Source of the DNA: Chitinophagaceae bacterium
Lineage (GTDB): Bacteria > Bacteroidota > Bacteroidia > Chitinophagales > Chitinophagaceae
DNA length: 64,000 bases
Direction of reading: 5' to 3'
Assembly: GCA_019638615.1 (NCBI GenBank)
Contig: JAHBTL010000008.1
Span: forward strand, 1-64,000
Part shown: one piece after another, positions 1 to 8,901 of the stretch
Position numbering within the stretch: position 1 is the first letter of the stretch
How the letters are laid out: the number at the start of each line of letters is the position of its first letter
Position numbers and translations under genes: made by a program
The notes under the pieces: generated by a model
Told to the model about the DNA's origin: nothing
Database searches by the model: none
Seen by the model: the letters and a program-made list of their open reading frames with translations, nothing else

Positions 1-183
1 CTGATTAAACTTTATTACTACTGTGAACTCAGCAGCAGAACCCTGATACATTTTCTCCGAACCGGGCATATAAGAACTGAAAAATACGAACACGACATGT
101 CACGCTCAATGATGGGGTACTAGCAGTGACCTTTTTAGTCAGCCGCTGAAAACTTGAAATGGAGCCCTGCGAAAGGATGCGTT
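1..183. other. Edge segment with no confident gene
   Basis: This stretch lies downstream of nuoN at the left edge. A minus-strand reading frame opens with an ATG at 69-67 and stays open for 23 codons to the window edge, which is too little to call a gene. An inverted repeat (AGCCCTG at about 163-169 and CAGGGCT at about 194-200) spans the nuoN stop codon but has no T-tract, so it is not a convincing terminator. Confidence 0.3.
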
Positions 184-1557
184 TTAAGAATACAGGGCTT
201 TCAATAAGCCGGTGGGGAACAGTCCTAATACGATCACCAACAGTGCTGTAACGAGTAAAGTAATGCGAAATGTTTTTGAAAGGGGCTTTGTATCCGCTTC
301 GCCGTCTTTAAAATACATTGCCTGTATTACGCGGAAGTAGTAATAGGCGCTTATGGCAGCCATCAATACCGCAAAAATGGGTAACCACAGGTGTTGCCCG
401 TTTTTTACAGCCGCTATCAGCATATAATATTTAGCCATAAAGCCGGCTGTAAGCGGTATTCCCGTAAGTGAAAGTAAAAAAATAGTATTCATCAATGCCA
501 GGAACGGCTGCTTTTTTGCCAGCCCGTTAAATCCTTCAATTGAATAATCTTTTACCTTCACTAAAACAGCAAAGCTGCCTATGCTCGCCAGGCAATAAGC
601 CGCCGAATACAGGATCAGTCCTTCCCTGGCAAATGTATTAAGCGCATAAACAGAAAACAGCATAAACCCTGCCTGGGCAATGCTTGAATACGATAACATG
701 CGTTTTACACTTTGCTGGAATACGGCGGTGATATTACCAATAAACAAAGTAGCGGCAGTTATCAACGCTACCAGCAACTGCCATTCTGCATGCACTTTCC
801 CAAAGGATTTATCAAACAACCTTAAAAAAGCAATAAAAGAGGCCGCTTTTACAACAGACACCATGAATGAAGTAAAAACAGTGGGGGAACCATCGTATAC
901 ATCGGGCGCCCAGAAATGGAAAGGTGCTGCACTTACCTTAAAAGAAATGGCAATTAAAAGAAATACCAGCCCAATGGCCAGCATAGGCTGAAAACCGGCT
1001 TCCCCCAGGTTGATCGCTTCCACATAAAAGGAACCGGTAGCGCCATATAAAAATGCGATGCCCATCAACATAATTCCTGTTGAAAAGGATCCCATTAAAA
1101 AATACTTCAACGATGCTTCATTGCTTTTAAGATTGCGCTTGTCGCTTCCTGCAAGAATATACAGCGGTATAGAAATGATCTCTATGCCGAGGAAAAGCAT
1201 CAGCAATGTATTGAAAGAAGAGGCCAATCCTACACCGCACAGGATAAAAAATATGAGCGCATAATATTCATACACATCTTTACCTACTGCTTCAAACTCA
1301 TCGGCATTGAGCAAGAAATACAGGAGTGTGGAGCCGAAAGCAATAAAATTAAACACATAACTGAAAGGAGTGAATTTCAGCATCCCTTTTACATCCGGCA
1401 TAATATACCAGATATTATTGTACTCAAGATGATTGACTACGAGTAATGCCAATATGCCAAGCAGGGCAATTGATTTGGCAGTAGCTTTATTTTTAATAAC
1501 AATGCCACTGTACATCATTACTACTCCCCATATTGCCGCTAATATAATTGCCGTCAT
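184..1557 (-). CDS. nuoN: NADH-quinone oxidoreductase subunit N
   Basis: This is one of the three antiporter-like, proton-pumping membrane subunits of respiratory complex I. The 457-residue protein is hydrophobic throughout, with many predicted transmembrane helices. The family hallmarks are visible: a helix Glu near residue 126 (GIEIISIPLYIL) and a Lys in the KVSAAPFHFWAPD segment at about 207-219, both part of the conserved proton-translocation path. The length is typical for Bacteroidota NuoN. It is the last gene of the operon, 88 bp downstream of nuoM, and its ATG is clear. It is assigned by its position as well as its sequence, because NuoL, M and N are paralogues. Confidence 0.97.
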   Translation of the reverse strand: MTAIILAAIWGVVMMYSGIVIKNKATAKSIALLGILALLVVNHLEYNNIWYIMPDVKGMLKFTPFSYVFNFIAFGSTLLYFLLNADEFEAVGKDVYEYYALIFFILCGVGLASSFNTLLMLFLGIEIISIPLYILAGSDKRNLKSNEASLKYFLMGSFSTGIMLMGIAFLYGATGSFYVEAINLGEAGFQPMLAIGLVFLLIAISFKVSAAPFHFWAPDVYDGSPTVFTSFMVSVVKAASFIAFLRLFDKSFGKVHAEWQLLVALITAATLFIGNITAVFQQSVKRMLSYSSIAQAGFMLFSVYALNTFAREGLILYSAAYCLASIGSFAVLVKVKDYSIEGFNGLAKKQPFLALMNTIFLLSLTGIPLTAGFMAKYYMLIAAVKNGQHLWLPIFAVLMAAISAYYYFRVIQAMYFKDGEADTKPLSKTFRITLLVTALLVIVLGLFPTGLLKALYS

Positions 1558-1645
1558 AATTTAAAATACTCTTGTGAGCATGGTTTAATACCTTATAAGG
1601 CAGTGTTTGTTCAAACTATTGTCTTTCTTTTAAGAATGCTTCTCT

Positions 1646-3127
1646 TTACAATCCCGTCAGCCTGCTTTTGATCAAATCCACGGTTTCGGATGTTAACCCA
1701 AGCAGCGGTTTCGGATATACCCCCAGCACAAATACTATAATTACCACTATGCTCAGCGCCAAAAAAGCTCCGCTTCCCAGGCTGCCGATACCACCGGCCG
1801 TAATGCTATTGGCTGATCCGTAAAATACCTTCTGCACCATGTTCAATGTATATACTGCTGCCAGTATGATGCTGATAAGCGCAACGGCAGCAACCCATTT
1901 GTCATAAGCAAACAATCCGTTGAACATGAGGAATTCGCCTACAAATGCATTGGTTAACGGAAGCGCAATATTGGCAAGCGCAATAATTACCAGGAAAATG
2001 GTAAGCGCAGGCGAGGTACCGGCAAGCCCGCCGAGCTCCGAAATTTTCCTCGTACCTAGTCTCTTTTCTATCAATTCCACTACTATCCATAACCCAATGA
2101 TATTGATGCCGTGGTTGAACATTTGCAGCATCACGCCGTCAAAACCACTTTGCTGCCTGCTGAATATGGCCGCACACATCAATCCTATATGCACTATTGA
2201 TGAATAAGCGATCAAGCGTTTAAGATCGTCCTGCATCCATGCTATACAGGAAGCGTATACCATTCCGATGACCGAGAGCCATATAATGATACCGGAAAAA
2301 GACGCGCTTTCCTGCGGAAATACAGGAAGCAGCCAGCGAAGCACGGCATATACTCCCATTTTGACCATTACGCCGCTTAGGATCATTGTAACAGCAGTAG
2401 GAGATTGCTCGTATGCATCCGGCTGCCATGTATGGAACGGGAAAATGGGCATTTTGATAGCGAACGCGATAAAAAACAACCAGAAAACAAATTTGCCTTC
2501 TCCTGCCGGGAACTTCGCCTCCATGAAAGCCTTCAATGAAAACGTATTTTCGGGTGTATGGAGGTAAACATAAATAATACCGATCAGTAACAACAGCGAT
2601 CCCGCGAAAGTATACACGAAGAATTTAAACGTAGCCTGTATGCGCCTTTCGCCTCCCCAATAAGAAGAAAGAAAATATACCGGTATCAATGCTAGCTCCC
2701 AGAAGAAATAAAATACCAATGCGTCCATCGCACAAAATACCCCTATCAAGCCAGCTTGTGTAAGCAGCATCAGCCCGTAAAAAGCATTGGGCTTTTTATA
2801 GTTATTTTTTAAAGTAGATAAAAATACAAGTGGGAAAGCCAGCGAAGTAAGCATGCAAAGCATGCGGGCCATGCCATCATACTTTAAAGCAAAGCTGCTT
2901 CCCAAAGAAGGCATCCAGAAATAGCTTACATTATTAAGGTTGTAATATTTGTTATTGTCGGTAAAGAAAAGGCTGGTAATAACAATAGCAACCGAAATAA
3001 AAGAAGAAACAGTAGCCCATCTTTTAGCGCTATCGCCTTTAACAAGTAAAAACGCTATCAATCCGCTGAGCAAAGGAAACCAGAGCAGCAGTTCGGGAAA
3101 TGTAATTAAAACGTCTTTGGCATCCAT
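1646..3127 (-). CDS. nuoM: NADH-quinone oxidoreductase subunit M
   Basis: This is the second antiporter-like subunit of complex I, an integral membrane protein of 493 residues with many helices. It shows the key Glu of TM5 at about residue 144 (FFWELALIPVYF) and the Lys of the broken helix at about 225, in the IKMPIFPFHTWQPDAYEQSP segment. The start is an ATG 6 bp downstream of the nuoL stop, so nuoL and nuoM are tightly linked. The order L-M-N matches complex I operons generally. Function as a proton-translocating module follows from the family. Confidence 0.97.
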   Translation of the reverse strand: MDAKDVLITFPELLLWFPLLSGLIAFLLVKGDSAKRWATVSSFISVAIVITSLFFTDNNKYYNLNNVSYFWMPSLGSSFALKYDGMARMLCMLTSLAFPLVFLSTLKNNYKKPNAFYGLMLLTQAGLIGVFCAMDALVFYFFWELALIPVYFLSSYWGGERRIQATFKFFVYTFAGSLLLLIGIIYVYLHTPENTFSLKAFMEAKFPAGEGKFVFWLFFIAFAIKMPIFPFHTWQPDAYEQSPTAVTMILSGVMVKMGVYAVLRWLLPVFPQESASFSGIIIWLSVIGMVYASCIAWMQDDLKRLIAYSSIVHIGLMCAAIFSRQQSGFDGVMLQMFNHGINIIGLWIVVELIEKRLGTRKISELGGLAGTSPALTIFLVIIALANIALPLTNAFVGEFLMFNGLFAYDKWVAAVALISIILAAVYTLNMVQKVFYGSANSITAGGIGSLGSGAFLALSIVVIIVFVLGVYPKPLLGLTSETVDLIKSRLTGL

Positions 3128-3133
3128 AGCTGG

Positions 3134-5026
3134 TTATACAAACAATTGAATAATGAATAAAATCAAAGCCGCCACCACCATCATCAATATATAGGCTGCA
3201 ACCTGTCCGCTCTGCAATAGCCTTAACTGCCGGCTGCCATAATTTACCAGTTTGCCTACGCCGTTCACAGCGCCGTCCACACCCATCTTTTCAAATACAT
3301 TATTGAAAAATGCAGATAAATTACGAAGTGGTTTCACAATAATATTGTTATACAATTCATCCACATACCACTTATTTTCCAGCACTTTGCCTAAGCCGGT
3401 TGCTTCATCCAGGTCGGGCTTTTTGCTGAACCTGCTTACCGCATACAATATGGCAATAGCCGCCAGCGCAACAGAAGCGCCCATCAGCATATATTCCGTG
3501 TTATGGTCTAAATGATGCGCATGTTGCAGCTTTTTAACCGACCCTGCAAATATGGGTGCAAGGAAATGTTCAAGATGATGGCTGCCGCCCAGTACTGCCG
3601 GTACCCCCACAAAGCCTGCCACAGCAGAAAGAATTGCCAATACGATCAAAGGAATGGTCATGGCTGCAGGGCTTTCGTGCAGGTGATGCTCCTGTTCATG
3701 CGTTCCCCTGAACTTACCCAGGAAAGTAGTGGCATATAAACGGAACATATAAAAAGCGGTCATGATGGCACCCAATACCCCTACCACCCAGTATACAGCG
3801 TTTTTAGAAAACGCAGCAGCCAGTATCTCATCCTTTGAAAAGAAACCGCTTAAAGGCGGTATACCCGCTATAGCAATACAACCAATAAGAAAAGTCCAGT
3901 GTGTAACGGGCAGGTGTTTTTTTAAACCACCCATATTGCGGATATCCTGCTCATGGTGCATGGCATGGATAACCGATCCGGCCCCGAGGAATAACAACGC
4001 TTTAAAAAAAGCATGCGTCATAACATGGAATACGGCGCCTGTATAAGCGCCCACACCCAAACCCAGGAACATATACCCCAACTGGCTTACCGTTGAGTAT
4101 GCCAGTACTTTTTTAATATCGTTTTGCTTCAACGCGATGGTGGCGGCAAGAATAGCTGTAGCCAATCCTATTGCTGCTACCACGCCTTGTGTAGTGGGCG
4201 CCAGCGTATATAAAATATTGCTGCGTGCAATCATGTAAATACCCGCCGTTACCATGGTGGCGGCGTGGATAAGCGCCGAAACGGGAGTGGGACCCGCCAT
4301 CGCATCGGGCAACCAGGTATACAAAGGGATTTGTGCACTTTTACCGGCAGCACCCAAAAACAACAACAATGTAATACCGACCAGCACCATGTCGTTCGAC
4401 TTCATGCCGTCTGCTTTACTGAATACATCTGCAAAGGTGAGCGAGCCGAACTGCTGGATCATCCAGAAGGCTGCGAGCAAAAAGCCGAAATCACCGATGC
4501 GGTTCATGATGAAGGCCTTTTTAGCAGCATTGGTATAGTCGTTGTTTTTGAACCAATACCCGATCAGCAGGTAGGAACACAGTCCTACCCCTTCCCATCC
4601 TATGAACATAATGAGATAGTTGCCGCCTAACACCAGCAATAACATCGAAAACACGAACAGGTTCAGGTAAGCAAAATACCGTGCAAAATGTTCATTGCTT
4701 TCTTCATGCATATAGGCGGTTGAGTACAGGTGTATCAGAAACCCTACGCCGGTAATGATCAGCAGGAAAACAGATGACAACTGGTCTACCTGGAATGCAA
4801 AAGGAATTTTAAGCGTTCCCGTATTGATAAAATCGAAAAGACTGACCGCACCGCTATGCCCGGCTTTCACGTCATAAAACAAAACGATGCTTACAATAAA
4901 GGATGCCAGTATAACACCGCTTCCTATGATGCCGGTAAGCGATTTAGACAGACGTTTCCTCGCCAGTCCATTGATCAGAAATCCGGCCAGTGGAAATAAA
5001 GGAACCAGGTAAACTAATTTGCTCAT
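3134..5026 (-). CDS. nuoL: NADH-quinone oxidoreductase subunit L
   Basis: This is the most distal antiporter-like subunit of complex I, 630 residues. The N-terminal half carries the conserved GWEGVGLCSYLLIG segment (Glu near 145), the Lys near 229 in GAAGKSAQIPLYTWLPDAM, and the His near 254. The C-terminal part, with an amphipathic stretch and a final transmembrane helix at about 610-630, corresponds to the long lateral helix that clamps NuoM and NuoN. A His-rich loop around residues 445-515 is a local peculiarity. The start codon is an ATG, 61 bp after the nuoK stop. Confidence 0.97.
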   Translation of the reverse strand: MSKLVYLVPLFPLAGFLINGLARKRLSKSLTGIIGSGVILASFIVSIVLFYDVKAGHSGAVSLFDFINTGTLKIPFAFQVDQLSSVFLLIITGVGFLIHLYSTAYMHEESNEHFARYFAYLNLFVFSMLLLVLGGNYLIMFIGWEGVGLCSYLLIGYWFKNNDYTNAAKKAFIMNRIGDFGFLLAAFWMIQQFGSLTFADVFSKADGMKSNDMVLVGITLLLFLGAAGKSAQIPLYTWLPDAMAGPTPVSALIHAATMVTAGIYMIARSNILYTLAPTTQGVVAAIGLATAILAATIALKQNDIKKVLAYSTVSQLGYMFLGLGVGAYTGAVFHVMTHAFFKALLFLGAGSVIHAMHHEQDIRNMGGLKKHLPVTHWTFLIGCIAIAGIPPLSGFFSKDEILAAAFSKNAVYWVVGVLGAIMTAFYMFRLYATTFLGKFRGTHEQEHHLHESPAAMTIPLIVLAILSAVAGFVGVPAVLGGSHHLEHFLAPIFAGSVKKLQHAHHLDHNTEYMLMGASVALAAIAILYAVSRFSKKPDLDEATGLGKVLENKWYVDELYNNIIVKPLRNLSAFFNNVFEKMGVDGAVNGVGKLVNYGSRQLRLLQSGQVAAYILMMVVAALILFIIQLFV

Positions 5027-5087
5027 ATCAGGTATGGTACGAAAGAATTTTTAAGAATTTTCATCCCTCACTTTACTTTCCGTACGT

Positions 5088-5423
5088 TTAATGTTTTAAT
5101 CTGTTCAGGAAATTCACATCCACAGAATGTGTATTCCGGTACATCATTACTATAATCGCCAGTCCCACACTTACTTCCGCAGCAGCCACTACCATTATAA
5201 AAAATACAAACAACTGTCCATCGGTGCCCGCTTTTGAAGCTGCATCTGCTGCCGTAGCCGCCAGGTGATGCATTTTGGAAAATGCCACCAGCAACAGGTT
5301 AACGGAGTTTAGCATCAGCTCTACGCACATAAAAATGATGATGAGATTGCGCCGTGTAAGCACACCGATAATTCCAATGCTGAACAATGCTACTGACAGG
5401 AATATATAATGTTGTATCGTCAT
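5088..5423 (-). CDS. nuoK: NADH-quinone oxidoreductase subunit K
   Basis: This is a small membrane subunit of complex I with three predicted helices and 111 residues. Two buried Glu residues needed for proton transfer are visible, at about 35 (MCVELMLNSVNLLLVAF) and 83 (AAAEVSVGLAI). It is about ten residues longer than the usual 100; the extra length is an Ala-rich loop at about 51-70 between helices 2 and 3. It lies between nuoJ and nuoL as in other complex I operons, with an ATG start. Confidence 0.96.
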   Translation of the reverse strand: MTIQHYIFLSVALFSIGIIGVLTRRNLIIIFMCVELMLNSVNLLLVAFSKMHHLAATAADAASKAGTDGQLFVFFIMVVAAAEVSVGLAIIVMMYRNTHSVDVNFLNRLKH

Positions 5424-5445
5424 GATATACTTAAACTATTTTTAT

Positions 5446-5479
5446 TCTTACCATTTACTACTTACCGCCTACCACTACT
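5446..5479 (-). repeat. Degenerate heptamer tandem repeat at the nuoJ-nuoK junction
   Basis: Read on the minus strand this stretch runs GTAGGCG GTAAGTA GTAAATG GTAAGAA, a period-7 tandem in which GTA is fixed. It begins at the nuoJ stop codon and runs toward nuoK. Similar period-7 tracts occur at the nuoG-nuoH junction, after the beta-lactamase-like gene and between recA and the M1 peptidase. Confidence 0.6.
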
Positions 5480-5975
5480 CTTTCTTTCCTATCACTACCG
5501 CACCTACCATAGCGCTTAAGAAAAGTACACTGCTTATTTCAAAAGGAAGAACATACTCTTTGAATAAAACCGTCCCCAGGTTATGGATCAAACCAATATC
5601 ACCGGTTTTCATCATCAGTTCCTGGCGCATTATATCTGTATCCTTCAAAGCAGCGGTCAATACAAGCAGTAAACATCCGCCCGAAATAACTCCCGCAAAA
5701 CGCAACCATTTCTTTTTTAACGGCGTTGCAGATGCATTGAGGTTCATGAGCATTACTACAAACAGGAAGAGCACCATGATAGCGCCGGCATATACTATAA
5801 TATTTACAATGGCAAGAAATTGCGCGTTCAACAATATGTAATGACCCGAAATGGCAAAAAAAGTAGTAATCAGCCACAGAATACTATGCACGGGATTTTT
5901 ACTGAATATTACCATCAGTGCACTGCCTAGCGCCAGGGCTGTAAGAAACCAGAAAAGAAGCTGCGTAATGGACAT
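5475..5975 (-). CDS. nuoJ: NADH-quinone oxidoreductase subunit J
   Basis: This membrane subunit of complex I has 166 residues and about five predicted helices. The conserved third-helix segment AIVNIIVYAGAIMVLFLFVVM at about 54-74 contains the Tyr and Gly positions of the pi-bulge helix that takes part in coupling. It is encoded between nuoI and nuoK. The C-terminus (IGKKE) ends in a TAG that lies at the edge of a heptamer repeat, so the last residues may vary among strains. Confidence 0.95.
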   Translation of the reverse strand: MSITQLLFWFLTALALGSALMVIFSKNPVHSILWLITTFFAISGHYILLNAQFLAIVNIIVYAGAIMVLFLFVVMLMNLNASATPLKKKWLRFAGVISGGCLLLVLTAALKDTDIMRQELMMKTGDIGLIHNLGTVLFKEYVLPFEISSVLFLSAMVGAVVIGKKE

Positions 5976-6004
5976 TCGTTATTATTAGTTCGTTTTGGTA
6001 TTGA

Positions 6005-6559
6005 TCAGGGTTTAGATTTCTTCTTATCCAACTCACCCTTTGCTTTCGCATATTCCTCCGGATGCTTTACCGGGTCCGGAATCAACAGATCGGGCTTGCC
6101 ATATATAAAACTTTTACGGCTGTAATTAGCAGGAGCAAAAGTTTCACTCAGGTAGATCGCATCCTTTGGACAGGCTTCTTCACATAACCCGCAAAAAATG
6201 CAACGCAACATATTAATTTCATACCTGGCCGCATATTTTTCTTCCCGGTACAAATGTTCCTCACCCGGTAACCGCTCTGCCGCTTCCATCGTAATCGCTT
6301 CCGCAGGGCATGCAACAGCGCATAAACCACAGGCGGTGCAGTTTTCACGTCCCTGCTCGTCGCGGTTCAGTATGTGCAATCCTCTGAATACAGGACTGAA
6401 CGGCCTTTTTTGTTCGGGGTATTGTATCGTAGCTCTTTTTTTAAAGAAGTGCCTGAAAGTGATAAGCATCCCTTTAAAGATATTCCAGAGGTATATCTTT
6501 TCGAGCCAGGTCATTGGACTGCGATCGACAGGTTTTGCTCTTTGTGTTAGTGACTGCAT
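6005..6559 (-). CDS. nuoI: NADH-quinone oxidoreductase subunit I, ferredoxin-type
   Basis: This peripheral subunit carries the two [4Fe-4S] clusters (N6a and N6b) that pass electrons from NuoG toward NuoB. Two full CxxCxxCxxxCP motifs are present: Cys 74, 77, 80, 84 and Cys 120, 123, 126, 130. The amphipathic N-terminus (about 15-40) fits membrane-surface anchoring. At 184 residues the length is normal. The tail is Lys-rich. It lies 130 bp downstream of nuoH, the widest ordinary gap in the operon. Confidence 0.97.
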   Translation of the reverse strand: MQSLTQRAKPVDRSPMTWLEKIYLWNIFKGMLITFRHFFKKRATIQYPEQKRPFSPVFRGLHILNRDEQGRENCTACGLCAVACPAEAITMEAAERLPGEEHLYREEKYAARYEINMLRCIFCGLCEEACPKDAIYLSETFAPANYSRKSFIYGKPDLLIPDPVKHPEEYAKAKGELDKKKSKP

Positions 6560-6688
6560 GTTTACTTTCTTATTGCCGTTGATTCACAACAGGCTTTTTT
6601 TAAAGTTGTACAAAAGTATTTTTATCAGCTATACAACCCAACTAAAATCAAATTCCTTTTAACCTTCCCTTCCACACTTATTTCTTTG

Positions 6689-7738
6689 TTATGCCTGTTT
6701 CATTGTTAGCAATATTACCGCCCCGGTGGCTACCATATTTAACAATGCGAGCGGTATTAACCCTTTCCAGCCCAGGTTCATCAGCTGATCATAACGGAAA
6801 CGCGGAAGCGTCCACCTGATCCACATGAATACCAGTATCAGGATAAAGGTTTTTGTCATTAAAGCAAGCACGCCGCCTATTGCCGCTGCACCGCCGGACC
6901 AGGTTGACTCATCCACAAACGGTATATCGTATCCTCCAAAGAACAGCGTGGCAATAATAGCGCAACTGATAAACATGTTGATATACTCCGCAAAAAGGAA
7001 GAAACCCAGTTTCATGGAAGAATACTCCTGGTGATACCCCATGTTTAATTCGCTTTCTGCTTCGGGCAGGTCGAAAGGCGCCCGGTTGCATTCAGCCAGG
7101 GCACAAACAAAAAATATTAAAAATCCAACAGGCTGGTATACGATATTCCATAAGCCGGTTACCTGCTGTTCTGTAATTGTTTTCAGGCTCAACGAACCCG
7201 TGAGCATCAACAAAGCGATAAGCGACAGTCCCATTGCAAGTTCATAGCTGATGGCCTGGCTTGCACCACGCAGGGCCGCCATTAAGGAGAACTTGTTGTT
7301 GCTCGCCCATCCGCCAATCATCATGCCGTACACCCCCATGCTCACCACGCCAAATACGTATAATATCCCAATATTAATATCCGCTATCTGCAAACTTACC
7401 TGTTGTCCAAACAATTCAACCGTGCCGCCCCAGGGTATAATGGCGCTGGTCATCATGGCAGTAAGCATTGCCAGGCAGGGGCCCAGGACAAACAAAAGCT
7501 TATTTGAATTATTGGGAATGATCTCTTCCTTGAAAAAAAGTTTCAATCCGTCTGCCAGTGGTTGCAGCAAACCAAAAGGACCGGCGCGGTTAGGTCCATG
7601 CCTGTCCTGTATAAAGCCGGCGAACTTCCGCTCTACATACGTAGCATACATAGCCACCACCAGCGATATAGATATAACCACCGCTATTAAAATCAGTTTT
7701 TCCAATACAAAGGCCCCGTCTAAGGCAAGTAAATTCAT
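6689..7738 (-). CDS. nuoH: NADH-quinone oxidoreductase subunit H
   Basis: This membrane subunit forms much of the quinone-access channel at the junction of the two complex I arms. It has about eight predicted helices and the strongly conserved cytoplasmic loops: RHGPNRAGPFGLLQPLADG near residue 50 and AECNRAPFDLPEAESEL near residue 215, rich in charged residues that link quinone chemistry to pumping. A frame upstream permits a TTG start at 7744, but the ATG at 7738 gives a 349-residue protein starting MNLLALDG and is preferred. Confidence 0.96.
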   Translation of the reverse strand: MNLLALDGAFVLEKLILIAVVISISLVVAMYATYVERKFAGFIQDRHGPNRAGPFGLLQPLADGLKLFFKEEIIPNNSNKLLFVLGPCLAMLTAMMTSAIIPWGGTVELFGQQVSLQIADINIGILYVFGVVSMGVYGMMIGGWASNNKFSLMAALRGASQAISYELAMGLSLIALLMLTGSLSLKTITEQQVTGLWNIVYQPVGFLIFFVCALAECNRAPFDLPEAESELNMGYHQEYSSMKLGFFLFAEYINMFISCAIIATLFFGGYDIPFVDESTWSGGAAAIGGVLALMTKTFILILVFMWIRWTLPRFRYDQLMNLGWKGLIPLALLNMVATGAVILLTMKQA

Positions 7739-7773
7739 AATCAATAGTTCTTAAGGTTGTCTAGTTTTTTCAT

Positions 7774-7797
7774 CTCCCTTATCACTTACCACTTTAT
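7774..7797 (-). repeat. Degenerate heptamer tract at the nuoG-nuoH junction
   Basis: The minus strand reads GTAAGTG ATAAGGG just after the nuoG stop, the same period-7 pattern (GTAAGTR/ATAAGTR) seen at 22083-22116. Only about two and a half units are recognisable, so this copy is weaker than the others. Confidence 0.4.
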
Positions 7798-7798
7798 A

Positions 7799-8893
7799 TT
7801 AGCCTTCTTTCTTTTTTTCAAAGTCTGTTGAATGTGCCGGTCCGGGTATGGCCGCCAGGTTTACATCCGAACGGTTTACTTCGCTGACCGAATGAATATC
7901 CATCAGTAATTTCGGTTGCCGTCCATTCATTACCCTGCTGAATGTTTCATTGGGTTTTTTCAGCCCTACGTAATGCCCTTGTGAGATCACCGAATGCCTG
8001 TTCACCTTCACCGGCCCTTCTATCGTCCAGTCTTTAATATCTTTTCTTTCAAAACGGCAGGTATTGCAGATCCAATCTTCCACTTCGCCCCATTGGTCTT
8101 TGCGGGCGGTTACACGCAACACTTCATCGCCCCTCATCCATAAATGAACTTTTCCGCTGCATTTGTCGCAATTGCATGATGCATTTACCGGCTTGGTAAA
8201 CCATACCCGGTTTTTAAAACGGAAGGTCTTATCGGTTAAAGCGCCTACCGGACAAACATCAATCACATTCCCGATAAAATCATTGTCAAGCGCTTTTTCT
8301 ATATAAGTAGCTATCTCAGCGTGATCGCCCCTGTCGAGCACACCATGCACCCTGCTATTGGTGAGCTGTTCTGCAACGAATACACAACGGTAACAAAGTA
8401 TGCACCTCGTCATGTGCAGTTGGATATAGGGGCCGAGGTCGTGCTTTTTGAAAGTTCGTTTAGCAAATTCAAAACGTGTGCCTTCTTTGCCATGCTCATA
8501 GCTCAGATCCTGCAGGTGACATTCACCGGCCTGGTCGCAGATGGGGCAATCCAGGGGATGGTTGATCAACAGGAACTCAACAACACCGGCTCTTGCATCC
8601 TGTACTTTTTCGCTCGTAATATTTTTTACGATCATTCCATCCATCACATTGGTTCTGCAGGAGGCCACCAGTTTGGGCATTGGGCGCGGGTCGGCGGTTG
8701 AACCGGCGGCTACCTCTACCAAACAGGTGCGGCATTTTCCACCACTGCCCTTCAGCTTGCTGTAATAGCACATAGCGGGGGGGGTAACATCACCTCCTAT
8801 CTGCCTCGCGGCATTCAGGATGGTTGTGCCCGGCTCCACCTCAACAGTAATGTTGTCGATCGTAACTTTGAATAATTTTTTTTCTTCAGCCAT
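7799..8893 (-). CDS. nuoG: NADH-quinone oxidoreductase subunit G, short form
   Basis: This iron-sulfur subunit relays electrons from NuoF/NuoE. From the ATG at 8893 it has 364 residues. A [2Fe-2S] domain uses Cys 42, 54, 57 and 79; the N5 site has His 112 with Cys 116, 119 and 125; the N4 site has Cys 164, 167, 170 and 214. A second Cys set (about 240-245 and 276-279) matches the [4Fe-4S] entry domain of molybdopterin enzymes. The large Mo-bis-MGD-like body of the E. coli protein (908 residues) is absent, as in other Bacteroidota. A longer frame from 8920 would take its first nine residues from the neighbouring repeat, so 8893 is preferred. Confidence 0.93.
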   Translation of the reverse strand: MAEEKKLFKVTIDNITVEVEPGTTILNAARQIGGDVTPPAMCYYSKLKGSGGKCRTCLVEVAAGSTADPRPMPKLVASCRTNVMDGMIVKNITSEKVQDARAGVVEFLLINHPLDCPICDQAGECHLQDLSYEHGKEGTRFEFAKRTFKKHDLGPYIQLHMTRCILCYRCVFVAEQLTNSRVHGVLDRGDHAEIATYIEKALDNDFIGNVIDVCPVGALTDKTFRFKNRVWFTKPVNASCNCDKCSGKVHLWMRGDEVLRVTARKDQWGEVEDWICNTCRFERKDIKDWTIEGPVKVNRHSVISQGHYVGLKKPNETFSRVMNGRQPKLLMDIHSVSEVNRSDVNLAAIPGPAHSTDFEKKKEG

Positions 8894-8901
8894 AATGTAT
8901 A

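Noticed and set aside
1-69. Partial minus-strand frame at the left edge
   Set aside because: Only 23 codons are visible, too few to call a gene.
680-991. Plus-strand open frame inside nuoN
   Set aside because: It is antisense to a well-conserved gene, has no family features, and similar antisense frames appear across the whole nuo region.
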